From the NCBI GenBank assembly GCA_002344215.1, contig DDSV01000018.1, positions 84,234-148,233 of the forward strand: DNA of 64,000 nt, read 5' to 3'. The notes below the pieces were generated by a model. The model searched no databases and was not told the DNA's origin. It saw only the letters and a program-made list of their open reading frames with translations. A program made the position numbers and the translations under genes. The stretch comes from Akkermansiaceae bacterium UBA2381. Lineage in GTDB: Bacteria; Verrucomicrobiota; Verrucomicrobiia; Verrucomicrobiales; DEV007. Within the stretch, counting starts at the first letter, position 1; each line of letters starts with the position of its first letter. Shown piece by piece: positions 1-9,039 of this stretch.

Positions 1-9
1 CTCGCAGAC

Positions 10-735
10 ATGGCTGACTTTGTATTCGCAGATGACTACCGACTGGGTCAGAACTCGACACGACAGTTCTACGAATTGTTCCTGAAGGGCCTGGTGCACA
101 AACACAACAATCTCATGGGAGTGATCCAGGGTTTCTCCAGCCTGATCCTCTATGATGAGACCATCAACGAAGAGGTTAAGGAAAGCGCCGAGCAAATGCA
201 GGCCTCGGCGAAAACAGCCTCGGAACTGAATCGCGAACTCCTCGGTGCATCCGGCTGCGCCCGGTGTGATCAAGGCACTGTACGACTTGAAGATGTCCTG
301 CCCTATTGGAAGAACAAAATAGGGGAAATCTGCGGAGCGTCCTCCGTCGGATTTACCCTCAACCCCCGCGAGAATCTGCCCCCTGTTTCAGCCGACTCCA
401 CCAGGCTCGGTGAGTTAATTTTTCACCTGATTCGAAATGCAGCGGAATCAGCGGCGGGCTTTCCCCAGGGATCCATTGCCATCGATATCTTTCCCCCCGG
501 CGAAGCGAGCCCCGGAACCAACGTGGATATCTTCATCCGCAATACCAGCGTGGAACTCTCCACTGACGGACTGAAAAAATGTTTCATCCCCTTTGAAACC
601 TCGAAAGGAAGCGACCATTTCGGCATAGGCCTCACCGCCGCCGCCGTGCTCGCCGGAGACATGGGGATGAGGCTGGGTCTGCGCTGTTCGGAAGGCACCA
701 TGACCGCCTGGCTGGCCATTCGGACCGCAGCCTGA
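10..735 (+). CDS. Soluble sensor histidine kinase, possibly truncated at the window edge
   Basis: Predicted two-component kinase core that autophosphorylates a histidine and passes the phosphate to a response regulator. A DHp-like helix carries HKHNN at residues 30-34, which aligns with the HDLNN phospho-acceptor box, so H30 is the likely site. The ATPase domain shows an N-box (LIRNAAESA, N143) and a G-box (GIGL at 205-208). No membrane segment and no PAS/GAF sensor precede the DHp helix, which resembles cytosolic NtrB-type cores without a sensor. No stop codon lies between the start and base 1, so the true gene could begin further left and carry a sensor outside the window. It converges with the NtrC-like regulator at 752-2170, 16 bp away, which is its obvious candidate partner. 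The family call is firm; the pairing is inferred. Confidence 0.8.
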   Translation: MADFVFADDYRLGQNSTRQFYELFLKGLVHKHNNLMGVIQGFSSLILYDETINEEVKESAEQMQASAKTASELNRELLGASGCARCDQGTVRLEDVLPYWKNKIGEICGASSVGFTLNPRENLPPVSADSTRLGELIFHLIRNAAESAAGFPQGSIAIDIFPPGEASPGTNVDIFIRNTSVELSTDGLKKCFIPFETSKGSDHFGIGLTAAAVLAGDMGMRLGLRCSEGTMTAWLAIRTAA

Positions 736-751
736 TTCGACTCCGGCGGAT

Positions 752-2170
752 TCAGATTCCCAGTTTTTTCACCTTCTCTCTGAGAGTAAGACGGGACAGC
801 CCGAGCCATTCCGCGGCGCGGGTGATGTTGCCTTCACTCTGGCGAAGCGCCTCCTCGAGCAGAAGTGATTCCACGGTTTCGATGGCCTTGCGATGGGCCT
901 CCCCTTCGCCACCCTGCGCCGCAGCCGAAATCAAATCGTGGCACCAGCCCCTCAGGGACCTCTCGTCGCTGCCTTTACCCTCCGCGACCTCGGTCTCCTC
1001 CAGCAATTCCTCGACGAGAGCCCGCTCAATGGAAAAACCGCGGCATTTGAGCAGGGCTTTCCGCACGAGGTTCTGCAACTGGCGAACATTCCCGGGAAAC
1101 CGTGCCGATTCGAGACGCGACAACGCCGACCGTGACATCGTCACCGGTGGCAAACCAAGCTCACGACTGAAGCGCTTGAGGAAAAATCCCACCAGCAAGG
1201 GGACATCCCCGGTGCGGTCCCGCAGGGGAGGGAGTTTGATCGTCGCCACGTTAAGTCGATAGAAAAGATCCTCCCTGAATTCACCCTCCGCAATCATCCG
1301 CTCGAGTGGCCGATGGGTCGCCGCAATGATTCTGACATCGACGTCGATGTCACTCGAACCACCGACCCGCTGAAAGCGTTTTTCCTGTAGCACCCGGAGG
1401 AGCTTGGACTGCAGGGAGAGATCGAGGTCTCCGATCTCATCAAGAAAGAGAGTGGCATTGTTGGCCTGCTCAAATTTCCCGATCCGGGTGGAGGTCGCTC
1501 CGGTGAATGAGCCTTTCTCGTGTCCGAAAAGTTCAGACTCGAGGAGGTTCTCCGGAATAGCGGCGCAGTTCACAATGATAAAGGGACGGTGGGCCCGGTG
1601 GCCATGTTGAAAGAGCGCACGGGCCACCAGCTCCTTGCCGGTTCCGGTCTCCCCCCGGATCAGCACCGTGACCGGAGTGGGCGAAAGTCTGCCCAGTGCC
1701 TTGTAGACATCGAGCATCGCCCGGCTGTTCCCGACGAGGGTGTCGGATTCGTCTTCGAACTCATTTTTCGGGTCGATCGAAACCGGTTCACTTGCCTTCC
1801 GCGAACACTGGATCGCTTCACCGACGGCACGGCGAATTTCTCCCGCATCGAGGGGTTTGGAGAGAAAATCAAAGGCGCCTGCCTTGACTGCCTCAATCGC
1901 CGAGCGACTGCCTGAGGGAGGAGCAATTCCAATGATGGGAATCTGCGGCGAGGAAAGGCGAACACTCTTGAGGAACTCAAATCCATTAAAGCCGGCCCCG
2001 GAAAGATCGCACACCACCACATCAAAATTCCGGTGCATCATCTCAAACGCAGCCGCCTCGGAATCAGGAACCGTGATGAACCGCGTATCGGCATCGCGGA
2101 AGGCCTCGGTCGTAATCCGGGAAACTTCGGAGTCGGAATCGACAATCAGAACACAGGAAGAAACGGACAT
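752..2170 (-). CDS. Sigma-54-dependent response regulator, NtrC type
   Basis: Transcription activator for RNA polymerase carrying sigma-54. The receiver domain (1-120) is complete: acidic D11/D13, phospho-acceptor D55 (VVVCDLS) and K105 (FLSKP). The AAA+ domain (about 145-375) has Walker A GETGTGKE at 173-180, Walker B LFLDEIGD and the arginine-rich FREDLFYRLNV block. The sigma-54-contacting loop reads GSFTGA at 220-225 instead of GAFTGA. The C-terminus is a Fis-type helix-turn-helix (NITRAAEWLGLSRLTLREK). Length (472 aa) is normal for NtrC. It is divergent from glnB, whose upstream region carries a sigma-54 promoter, and convergent with a histidine kinase, so nitrogen regulation is the likely role. 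Its exact regulon cannot be read from sequence. Confidence 0.93.
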   Translation of the reverse strand: MSVSSCVLIVDSDSEVSRITTEAFRDADTRFITVPDSEAAAFEMMHRNFDVVVCDLSGAGFNGFEFLKSVRLSSPQIPIIGIAPPSGSRSAIEAVKAGAFDFLSKPLDAGEIRRAVGEAIQCSRKASEPVSIDPKNEFEDESDTLVGNSRAMLDVYKALGRLSPTPVTVLIRGETGTGKELVARALFQHGHRAHRPFIIVNCAAIPENLLESELFGHEKGSFTGATSTRIGKFEQANNATLFLDEIGDLDLSLQSKLLRVLQEKRFQRVGGSSDIDVDVRIIAATHRPLERMIAEGEFREDLFYRLNVATIKLPPLRDRTGDVPLLVGFFLKRFSRELGLPPVTMSRSALSRLESARFPGNVRQLQNLVRKALLKCRGFSIERALVEELLEETEVAEGKGSDERSLRGWCHDLISAAAQGGEGEAHRKAIETVESLLLEEALRQSEGNITRAAEWLGLSRLTLREKVKKLGI

Positions 2171-2256
2171 GACGACTGATAAGAGATTAAACAGACACTG
2201 GTAAGAAACTTACCATCTTGATGAAAAATTCCCATCACGAGAGATCGAAAATGCCC

Positions 2257-2275
2257 CTCAAACCCTGCTTTTGAG
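2257..2275. promoter_or_regulatory. Candidate operator palindrome upstream of glnB
   Basis: A CTCAAA-N7-TTTGAG dyad lies between the divergent NtrC-like gene and glnB, centred about 50 bp before the start site expected from the sigma-54 promoter. That is closer than usual for an enhancer-binding protein (commonly -80 to -150), and the half-sites do not match the enteric NtrC consensus, so this is only a candidate. Confidence 0.3.
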
Positions 2276-2288
2276 CGATTTATCGTTT

Positions 2289-2306
2289 TTGGCATACAAG
2301 ATGCTA
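2289..2306 (+). promoter_or_regulatory. Sigma-54 (-24/-12) promoter of glnB
   Basis: The sequence TTGGCATACAAGATGCTA matches the TGGCAC-N5-TTGC pattern. GG (2291) and GC (2303) are exactly 12 bp apart, the spacing sigma-54 requires. Transcription would start near 2316, about 35 bases before the glnB ATG. An NtrC-type activator gene is immediately upstream and divergent, which supports the assignment. Confidence 0.7.
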
Positions 2307-2350
2307 TTAACTAAGATCCAAGTTTCACCAAACAAAACGACGAAAAAACC

Positions 2351-2704
2351 ATGAAGAAAATCGAAGCCATTATTAAGCCCTTCAAACTCGAAGAAGTGAA
2401 AGAAGCCCTCACCGAAGCCGGTGTTCACGGGATGACTGTGAGCGAGGTCAAAGGATTCGGACGCCAGAAAGGTCACACCGAAATCTACCGCGGATCCGAG
2501 TACACCGTTGACTTCCTTCCCAAGGTCAAAATCGAAATCGTGGTGGAAGACGGCGACGCCGCTTCCGTCGTCGATACGATCGTGAAGGCCGCTTCCACCA
2601 ACAAGATCGGTGACGGAAAAGTCTTTATCTCCTCGATCGAAGACGCCGTCCGTATCCGCACCGGTGAGCGTGGTGACGACGCCATTGCCGTCTCCGCCGA
2701 ATAA
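2351..2704 (+). CDS. glnB: P-II nitrogen regulatory protein (GlnB/GlnK family)
   Basis: Small trimeric signalling protein that senses 2-oxoglutarate and ATP/ADP and adjusts nitrogen assimilation. The whole protein matches the family: N-terminal MKKIEAIIKPFKL, the T-loop with Y51 (RGSEYTVDF), which is the uridylylation site in proteobacteria, and the B-loop region TNKIGDGKVF. At 117 aa it has a short C-terminal extension over the usual 112. No strong Shine-Dalgarno is seen before the ATG. Transcription probably comes from the sigma-54 promoter 45-60 bp upstream and ends at the hairpin at 2732-2765. No amtB or glnA is next to it, so GlnB versus GlnK cannot be decided. Confidence 0.95.
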   Translation: MKKIEAIIKPFKLEEVKEALTEAGVHGMTVSEVKGFGRQKGHTEIYRGSEYTVDFLPKVKIEIVVEDGDAASVVDTIVKAASTNKIGDGKVFISSIEDAVRIRTGERGDDAIAVSAE

Positions 2705-2731
2705 TTCTCAGGGATCTATTCCCGATTGATC

Positions 2732-2765
2732 AAGCCCGGTTCCGCCCACGCGGTTCCGGGCTTTT
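2732..2765. terminator. Rho-independent terminator, likely bidirectional, between glnB and serS
   Basis: AAGCCCGG and CCGGGCTTTT form a GC-rich stem followed by T residues 28 bp after the glnB stop. The A residues on the left arm give a T-run on the other strand, so it could also end serS transcripts arriving from the right. Confidence 0.75.
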
Positions 2766-2785
2766 CATTTCCGGAGGGGAAAGAA

Positions 2786-4057
2786 TCAGCCGATTCGATC
2801 GCGTTTGAAGTAGGGAAGGAGAGCTTCCGGAATGGCGACCGAACCGTCAGGCTGCTGATAGGTCTCAAGAAGAGCCACATAAAGACGGGGTAGCGCCGTC
2901 CCGGAACCGTTCAAAGTGTGGCAGAAACGGTTGTTCCCTTCGGCATCCTTGAAACGCAGGCGCATTCTCCGCGCCTGGTAGTCGACGAAGTTCGAGCAAC
3001 TCGACACTTCCAGATAGCCTCCGTGTCCGGGAGCCCAGACCTCGATGTCATAGGTCTTCGCTGAGCTGAACCCGACATCGCCGGTGCACAATTCGATGAC
3101 CCGGTAATGCAATCCAAGACGCTGGAGAACCGCCTCGGCCTCGGCGGTCAGTTCCTCGAGCTGCGCAAAGGATTGATCCGGGTGCACAATATTGACCAGC
3201 TCGACCTTGTCGAACTGATGCATCCGGATGAGCCCGCGGCTCTCGCGGCCCGCCGATCCCGCCTCGCGCCGGAAGCAGGGGGTATAGGCCGTAACCTTGA
3301 TCGGCAACTCGGATTCCTTGAGAAGCTGTTCACGATAAAGGTTCGTGACGGGGACCTCAGCCGTGGGCGCGAGGAAAAAGGCGCCATCCTCGAGGCCATA
3401 CATGTCGTCCTCGAACTTAGGAAGCTGACCCGTTCCGAACATGGAATCGCGATTGATAATATAGGGGGGCGACACCTCACCGTAGCCGTGGACCTCCGTA
3501 TGGAGATCGAGAAGAAACTGGATCAGGGCCCGCTCGAGCCGCGCCCCCGGTCCCGTGAACGTGACAAAGCCGCCGGTGCTTACCTTCGAGGCCAGTTCGA
3601 AATCAAAGAGACCGAGACGGGTCCCGATGGCGACGTGGTCCTGCGGCTCAAATGAAAAAGTCGGTTTCGCACCCCACTCCCGGACAATGGGGTTCGCGCT
3701 TTCGTCGCTTCCCACCGGACAGTCAGCATGAGGCAGATTGGGAACCTGGAGGAGCAGTTCGGTCTGCCTCGCCTCGGCCGCATCGGCTTCCTCGCCAATG
3801 GCCTTGATACGCTCGCCGATCCCGCGAACCTGCGTTTCGATTTCCGACGCGTCTTTACCCTCTTTCCGAAGGGCTCCGATTTCTTTTGAGATCCGGTTGC
3901 GGTCGCTCTGGAGCTGCTGTTTCTCCGTCTCCCCGGCCCTGCGCTTTTCGTCGCAGGAGAGGATCTCATCGATCAGCCGCCAGGCTTCACCGCCCCGGGT
4001 TTTGAGGCGGGCTTTAATTCCTTCGGAATCTTCTCGGAGTATTCGTATATCTAGCAT
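2786..4057 (-). CDS. serS: Seryl-tRNA synthetase
   Basis: Class II aminoacyl-tRNA synthetase that charges tRNA-Ser (and tRNA-Sec where present) with serine in the cytoplasm. The first 100 or so residues form the antiparallel coiled-coil arm that grips the long variable arm of tRNA-Ser. The catalytic domain has class II motif 2 (FRREAGSAGRESRGLIRMHQ) and motif 3 (HTLNGSGTALPRLYVALLE), and the TAEVP serine-binding stretch. Length of 423 aa is standard for bacterial SerRS. The gene stands alone: the bidirectional terminator separates it from glnB and a 110-bp gap separates it from the upstream membrane-protein operon. Confidence 0.98.
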   Translation of the reverse strand: MLDIRILREDSEGIKARLKTRGGEAWRLIDEILSCDEKRRAGETEKQQLQSDRNRISKEIGALRKEGKDASEIETQVRGIGERIKAIGEEADAAEARQTELLLQVPNLPHADCPVGSDESANPIVREWGAKPTFSFEPQDHVAIGTRLGLFDFELASKVSTGGFVTFTGPGARLERALIQFLLDLHTEVHGYGEVSPPYIINRDSMFGTGQLPKFEDDMYGLEDGAFFLAPTAEVPVTNLYREQLLKESELPIKVTAYTPCFRREAGSAGRESRGLIRMHQFDKVELVNIVHPDQSFAQLEELTAEAEAVLQRLGLHYRVIELCTGDVGFSSAKTYDIEVWAPGHGGYLEVSSCSNFVDYQARRMRLRFKDAEGNNRFCHTLNGSGTALPRLYVALLETYQQPDGSVAIPEALLPYFKRDRIG

Positions 4058-4167
4058 GACGCGCTGACTGTAACTCAGCGAGCGAACGCGTCAACGCGAC
4101 AGGATGGGACGCCGCCACCGTGTTTTCCCGGGGGCAGGATTCGACTCCACCGTCTCGACCGTCAGCT

Positions 4168-4953
4168 CTACTTCCTTGCTGCTTCAAATGCCGCAACGAA
4201 AATCCCGACCACCGGACATAGCGGATAAACAAAAATTAAGACACCCCAGGTCGGAATGAGAACGATGCCTGAGATCATCTCTGCCCCGATTACCCGGGTG
4301 GCTTCACCGGCGTTGCCGTCGGGATGCCGGAACGCATGAAAGTAGAACGAGGCGGCCACAGCGATGACAGCAAATATCACCCCCTGTTTAGGGGCAGTCA
4401 GCGCCAGAGTGTCCCTCCAGAATAGCATGCCATAGGTAGTGAAGTTCAGCAGCAGGAGAGCGGCGATCAGATAACAGACAAGAATCACTTCCGAAGAGTC
4501 GACGCCACCCTCCGAGCCCGACAGCGCTTGATCGGGAACAAGCAACTTCATCGCAACAACAGCAAGCAGCAGGGCATTCATCTCGACCAGCAGGGCACTG
4601 ATGCTGGTGCGCCAGAAACTGACCTCCGCTCCGGGGAGAAGATGAAAGAGTATCAGGATGAGCGGCAGTTGCAGCACGCTGAGAAGAAGAAAAATCGGCG
4701 ATGACGGTGCTCGTGCCACATTCAGAACAACGAAACAAAAGACGCTAACAAACAGCATAACGACGGCTGAAAAAACGGCCCAAAGCGGATTCACCAACGG
4801 AAGCCCGAGCGCGGCATTCTGAACACCCTGGGATGCATCGAGCCATCTCCATCCGCTCGTTACTATGAAATAGCCAACCACCGCCAGGCCCGGTAGCAGG
4901 GCGATCTTGACGAAGTAGAGTGCCTTCAGCAGGTGCAGCAGAGTGGGGTTCAT
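4168..4953 (-). CDS. Polytopic membrane protein of unknown function, last gene of the LemA operon
   Basis: I do not recognise this 261-aa protein as a named family. Hydrophobic segments (around residues 8-32, 52-80, 84-105, 112-137, 155-180, 187-207 and 223-255) suggest about seven inner-membrane helices, with little soluble sequence and no catalytic motif. It follows the DUF3137 gene by 12 bp on the same strand and is probably co-transcribed with it and lemA. That suggests a role in the same envelope process, which is inference from position only. Confidence 0.7.
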   Translation of the reverse strand: MNPTLLHLLKALYFVKIALLPGLAVVGYFIVTSGWRWLDASQGVQNAALGLPLVNPLWAVFSAVVMLFVSVFCFVVLNVARAPSSPIFLLLSVLQLPLILILFHLLPGAEVSFWRTSISALLVEMNALLLAVVAMKLLVPDQALSGSEGGVDSSEVILVCYLIAALLLLNFTTYGMLFWRDTLALTAPKQGVIFAVIAVAASFYFHAFRHPDGNAGEATRVIGAEMISGIVLIPTWGVLIFVYPLCPVVGIFVAAFEAARK

Positions 4954-4965
4954 GAGGAAACCAAA

Positions 4966-5943
4966 TCAATCCTTGGTCCAGATTCGTGTGTTGAGATCAA
5001 GCTCATCAATGATCTCAAGGAAAAGCCGGAGTTCCTCGTAGATGCCTCTGACTTGCGAGTCGTCGGAGGCCGGAGTCCTGAGCCCGGGTTCAAGGAACCC
5101 GCTGCGGTGTGGAACTGCCAGGGCGATGGAGGATTCCTTGAATGCAATTCGAACCTCGGTGCCGAAACGCTCACGCAGCTTCAAGAGGCGCTGCATCATG
5201 GCGGTGCTCAGCAAATACCGGGCTTCAATTTCATCGGTGGAATAAACCGCAAAGGCATTCTCAAATTCCGGGTCCTCCAGCCGGATCAGCCCCGTATCGG
5301 AGCGCCCCCCGAGTTTTTGAAAAGCCCGGCCAAAATTCCCGAAGAGATTCTCGGCAAAATCGGGGAAAACAAACGTGCGCCCCTGAAAGTGTTTGTTGAA
5401 ATCGGCGATCAGGAGCAGCCCCTTGAAGATGGTAACGTAACGGGTCTGGGTACGGCCCTTGCTGTCCGTCGTGGTCTGCCTGTCTTCGGCGTGAACTTCG
5501 GCAAGACGCAGACTGGTTTTCCCATGAGTTCCCTCAATGAGGTCCTCGGTTGTGTAGCGGTCCGGCGGATTGGAGTAGAGCTCACTCGCAACAAAGGTTC
5601 CCGACGAAATTCCCGAGGCGGGATCGAAACGCAGACTGGAGTCGACCAGCGCGAGGAGGCGCGGGATCACCGCTATCTTATAGGACCGCCGATAGTCATC
5701 GGCGAGGGAACCCGCCTTGATTGAATATAAAATCAGTCCGATCGCAAACCAGACCGCGGAACCAATCAGGAAATAAATCTTAATATCCTCATCCACGAGA
5801 ACCGCTCCCAGGATCCCCCCGGCCAGCGGGCCGACCAGCACCCCGAGGTAAAACCATGAAGCTCGAAGGTAGCGGAGCCGGTCGGGTTCCAGCGCCCGGA
5901 GCTCCGATTCCAGCTCATCAGGGATCGAGTCGAGATCCTTCAT
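4966..5943 (-). CDS. DUF3137-type membrane protein
   Basis: A family commonly found beside lemA, function unknown. Two hydrophobic helices lie near the N-terminus (about 28-50 and 54-72), separated by a very short loop, followed by a long soluble domain with the family's characteristic core (AEVHAEDRQTTTDSKGRTQ, FADFN-like IADFNKHFQGRTFVFPDFAE, and LEDPEFENAFAVYSTDEIEARY). It starts 20 bp after the lemA stop and is followed by a polytopic membrane protein, making a three-gene operon on the minus strand. No signal peptide or enzyme motif is visible. Confidence 0.82.
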   Translation of the reverse strand: MKDLDSIPDELESELRALEPDRLRYLRASWFYLGVLVGPLAGGILGAVLVDEDIKIYFLIGSAVWFAIGLILYSIKAGSLADDYRRSYKIAVIPRLLALVDSSLRFDPASGISSGTFVASELYSNPPDRYTTEDLIEGTHGKTSLRLAEVHAEDRQTTTDSKGRTQTRYVTIFKGLLLIADFNKHFQGRTFVFPDFAENLFGNFGRAFQKLGGRSDTGLIRLEDPEFENAFAVYSTDEIEARYLLSTAMMQRLLKLRERFGTEVRIAFKESSIALAVPHRSGFLEPGLRTPASDDSQVRGIYEELRLFLEIIDELDLNTRIWTKD

Positions 5944-5963
5944 GCAACGTAGTCACGGGTAAG

Positions 5964-6527
5964 TCAGGACTCAAAGCGCACCCGGGCGGGATCCTTCACC
6001 GCATCCGAGGCCTCAAAAAAATCGTGCCTCATAAAACCGAACGCATTGGCAATGAGGTTCGAGGGAAAGCTTTCCACCGCGTTATTGATCTCAAAGACAG
6101 CGGCGTTGTAGGCGCGGCGGGCGGCGGAGATCTGCTCCTCTATCTCCGTCAGATTGCGCTGCAGGTTGAGAAAGTGACTGCTCGACTTCAACTCGGGATA
6201 GTCCTCCGCGACCGCGAGGAGACGGTGCATGCGGGGACCGATCTGTTCCTCCACACGGAACCGCTGCGATTCATTCAGCTCTCCACTGTCAATCTGACGC
6301 CGCGCCTCAATGAGGCGGGTAAAGGTTTCCTCCTCGTGTTTTGCAAAGCCCCGCACGGTTTCGACGAGAGAGGGGATCAGGTCGAATCGCTTCCGGAGAT
6401 TCACGTCGATGCTGCTGAAGGCATTGCGGACCCGGTTGCGCTTATAGACGAGCCCGTTGTAGATCACAATGAGAACGATCACCGCCACGGCGGCGAAGAC
6501 GAGCAGGGTGATCGTGAAGCGGGTCAT
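5964..6527 (-). CDS. lemA: LemA family protein
   Basis: Single-pass envelope protein of the LemA family: an N-terminal membrane anchor (residues 4-25) followed by a helical-bundle domain with the conserved NGLVYKRNRVRNAFSSIDVNLRKRFDLIPSLV start and the C-terminal NNAVESFPSNLIANAFGF motif. Length (187 aa) is typical. The molecular function of LemA is unknown; homologues are widespread and often sit with DUF3137 or TPM-domain proteins, as here. First gene of the operon continuing to 4168. Confidence 0.92.
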   Translation of the reverse strand: MTRFTITLLVFAAVAVIVLIVIYNGLVYKRNRVRNAFSSIDVNLRKRFDLIPSLVETVRGFAKHEEETFTRLIEARRQIDSGELNESQRFRVEEQIGPRMHRLLAVAEDYPELKSSSHFLNLQRNLTEIEEQISAARRAYNAAVFEINNAVESFPSNLIANAFGFMRHDFFEASDAVKDPARVRFES

Positions 6528-6630
6528 GGCAGGAGAATGAAAGAACCGGAAGGCGATGACGACTACAAAAAACAGCCTCGATTGGAAAGGGGAATTCGGG
6601 CAATCCTCTCCTCTTCGCTGCTGAAAAGGC

Positions 6631-9039
6631 TCACCCCTTCAGCAGGGCCGCCTTCAGCACATCCTCCACCGTCTCCATGGGGAGAATCTTCAGCCGCTTC
6701 CTCGCCGACTCCGGAATCTCCGGAACGTCTTTCATATTAAGAGAGGGGACGAGGATGGTTTTGATTCCCGCCTGCACCGCTCCGAGGGCCTTCTCCTTGA
6801 GGCCTCCGATGGGAAGAACCGACCCCCGGAGATTAATCTCACCGGTCATGGCGACGTCTTTATTCACCCGTCGATTCGAGAAGAGCGAGGCGAGGGCAAT
6901 AAACATCGCGCACCCGGCGGACGGACCGTCCTTGGGAACCGCCCCGGCGGGAACGTGCACATGGACGTCATATTTCTCGAAGTCACCGGGTTCGATTCCG
7001 ATCTTCGTCGCGCGCTCCCGGACCAGGCTCCAGGCCGCCTCCATCGACTCCTTCATGACATCTCCAATCTGCCCGGTCAGCTTGATGCCTCCCTTGCCCG
7101 GGTAGCGAATGGCCTCAATATTAAGCACCTCGCCTCCGACGGGGGTGTAGGCCAGTCCGTTGACCACCCCGGGTCGGCTTGAAAACATCTTGGATTCGCG
7201 CGCATATCTCGGCGGGCCGAGAATCTCCTCCACAAATTGAGGCGTCACCTGCACGACGACCCTGGAGTTGGCGGCCACCTTCGCGGCGACGGCGCGGCAA
7301 ATACTGCCGATCTCGCGCTCGAGATTACGCACCCCGGCCTCCCGGGTGTAGTCCTCGATGATCTTGCTCAAGGCCGCGACGCTCCACTTCGCCTGGCTCG
7401 CCCGGATTCCATTCTCCTCAAGCTGGCGCTTCACAAGATAGCGCCGACCAATCTGGAGCTTTTCCTCCGTCGTGTAACCGGGGATATCGATCACCTCCAT
7501 CCTGTCCCTGAGGGGGGCCGGGACGGGATGAATCGTATTCGCCGTGGCAATAAAAATGACCTGACTGAGATCGAAGGGAACATCCAGATAGCGATCCACA
7601 AAGGTGTCGTTCTGCCGGGGATCGAGCACTTCAAGCAGGGCGCTCGCCGGATCTCCCCGAAAATCAGCTCCGATTTTGTCGACCTCATCGAGCATGATTA
7701 CCGGATTCCTCGTGCCGACTCGCCGTATCTCCTGAATGAGCCGGCCCGGCATCGAGCCGATATAGGTCCGTCGATGGCCGCGTATCTCGGACTCGTCGCG
7801 AAGCCCGCCCACACTGATCCGGGCGAACTCCCGTCCGAGAGCATCGGCAATCGATTTTCCCAAACTCGTTTTCCCAACTCCGGGAGGGCCGAGGAAACAG
7901 AGAATGGGTCCGCGACCGTGCGGATTCAGTTTTCGCACCGCGAGGTATTCGATGAGCCGGCGCTTGACCTTTTCCAGTCCGAAGTGATCGCGATCAAGGA
8001 TTTCGCGGGCAAGCTTGAGGTCGTTGTGATCCTCACTCAACTTCGACCACGGGAGTTCAGCGATGGTTTCCAGATAGCTCACGATGACCGAGTGCTCCGG
8101 ACTCGCGGGCGGGATCATTTCGAGACGCTTCAACTCCCGCGTCGCCTGTTTCATGACCCCTTCCGGAAGACCGGCGGCGTCCAGTCGCTCCCTCAGGTCG
8201 TCCGCCTGTTCCTCACCACCTTCGCCCTCCCCGAGCTCCCGCTGGATGGCCCGGAGTTGCTCTCGAAGGTAGGCCCTCCGCTGCGCGTCGGAAAACTCGT
8301 CCTCCACATCCGCCCTCAGCTTCTGCTGCAGCTCCGCGATGTGGAGCTGATTGTTCAGCGTTTGCTGAACGATTTCAGCACGCTTTTTCACATTCACTTC
8401 CTCGAGCAGGCTCTGCTTCTGCACGATATCGAGGCTCAGGTTGGTGGCGAGAAAATCGGTCAGGATGGAGGGGGAATCGATCGCTGCCAGCGCCTGGTTC
8501 GCCTCTTCGGGAATACCGGGGTTGAGGTCGATGAAGGCTTTCGCGGATTCCCGAAGATTCCGCAGGGTCGCCTCCCAGACGTCGCCCTTCCTCGGGAACT
8601 TGTTCTCGAGAATCTCGAACTCCGCCTTCAAATAAGGTTGAGACGCGACAAACTTCTTCAACCGGATCCGTTCGACGATCTGAATCAGGACCAGAGTCTG
8701 CTCATCGCTCTTCCGGACCATGCGCAGGACATTGCCGAGCACGCCGATCTCATAGAGGTCTTTGGAACCGGGGACATCGAGATCCGCGTCTCTCTGGGTT
8801 GCCAGGCCGAGGAGTCTCCCGGTCGGGAGAAGTTCCTCGAGCAACTGGCGGCTCGCGGGGCGCTCCACCGTGAGGGGCGCGACCGTTCCCGGAAAAAGCA
8901 CCACTCCCCGCAGAGGCATGATGGGAATCACCTTCGGGAGATCCGTTCGCCACGCCGGCAGCACCGCATCGGGACGGCTCGTCGAGATTTCAATAATTTC
9001 GCCGGACGATTCGTTCAGCAGTCGTTCAAAGTCTTCCAT
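6631..9039 (-). CDS. lon: ATP-dependent Lon protease
   Basis: Cytosolic AAA+ protease that degrades misfolded and regulatory proteins. Domains in order: N-terminal substrate-binding LON domain (about 36-235), helical linker, AAA+ ATPase with Walker A GPPGVGKT at 384-391 and MLDEVDK Walker B, then the S16 protease domain with the catalytic Ser707 (KDGPSAG) and Lys750 (GGLKEK), 43 residues apart as in E. coli Lon. Length (802 aa) is normal. It follows an hsp20 gene on the same strand by 46 bp, so the two are likely transcribed together as a proteostasis unit. It is a useful internal reference for the two exported Lon-like proteases at 33681-37268. Confidence 0.98.
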   Translation of the reverse strand: MEDFERLLNESSGEIIEISTSRPDAVLPAWRTDLPKVIPIMPLRGVVLFPGTVAPLTVERPASRQLLEELLPTGRLLGLATQRDADLDVPGSKDLYEIGVLGNVLRMVRKSDEQTLVLIQIVERIRLKKFVASQPYLKAEFEILENKFPRKGDVWEATLRNLRESAKAFIDLNPGIPEEANQALAAIDSPSILTDFLATNLSLDIVQKQSLLEEVNVKKRAEIVQQTLNNQLHIAELQQKLRADVEDEFSDAQRRAYLREQLRAIQRELGEGEGGEEQADDLRERLDAAGLPEGVMKQATRELKRLEMIPPASPEHSVIVSYLETIAELPWSKLSEDHNDLKLAREILDRDHFGLEKVKRRLIEYLAVRKLNPHGRGPILCFLGPPGVGKTSLGKSIADALGREFARISVGGLRDESEIRGHRRTYIGSMPGRLIQEIRRVGTRNPVIMLDEVDKIGADFRGDPASALLEVLDPRQNDTFVDRYLDVPFDLSQVIFIATANTIHPVPAPLRDRMEVIDIPGYTTEEKLQIGRRYLVKRQLEENGIRASQAKWSVAALSKIIEDYTREAGVRNLEREIGSICRAVAAKVAANSRVVVQVTPQFVEEILGPPRYARESKMFSSRPGVVNGLAYTPVGGEVLNIEAIRYPGKGGIKLTGQIGDVMKESMEAAWSLVRERATKIGIEPGDFEKYDVHVHVPAGAVPKDGPSAGCAMFIALASLFSNRRVNKDVAMTGEINLRGSVLPIGGLKEKALGAVQAGIKTILVPSLNMKDVPEIPESARKRLKILPMETVEDVLKAALLKG

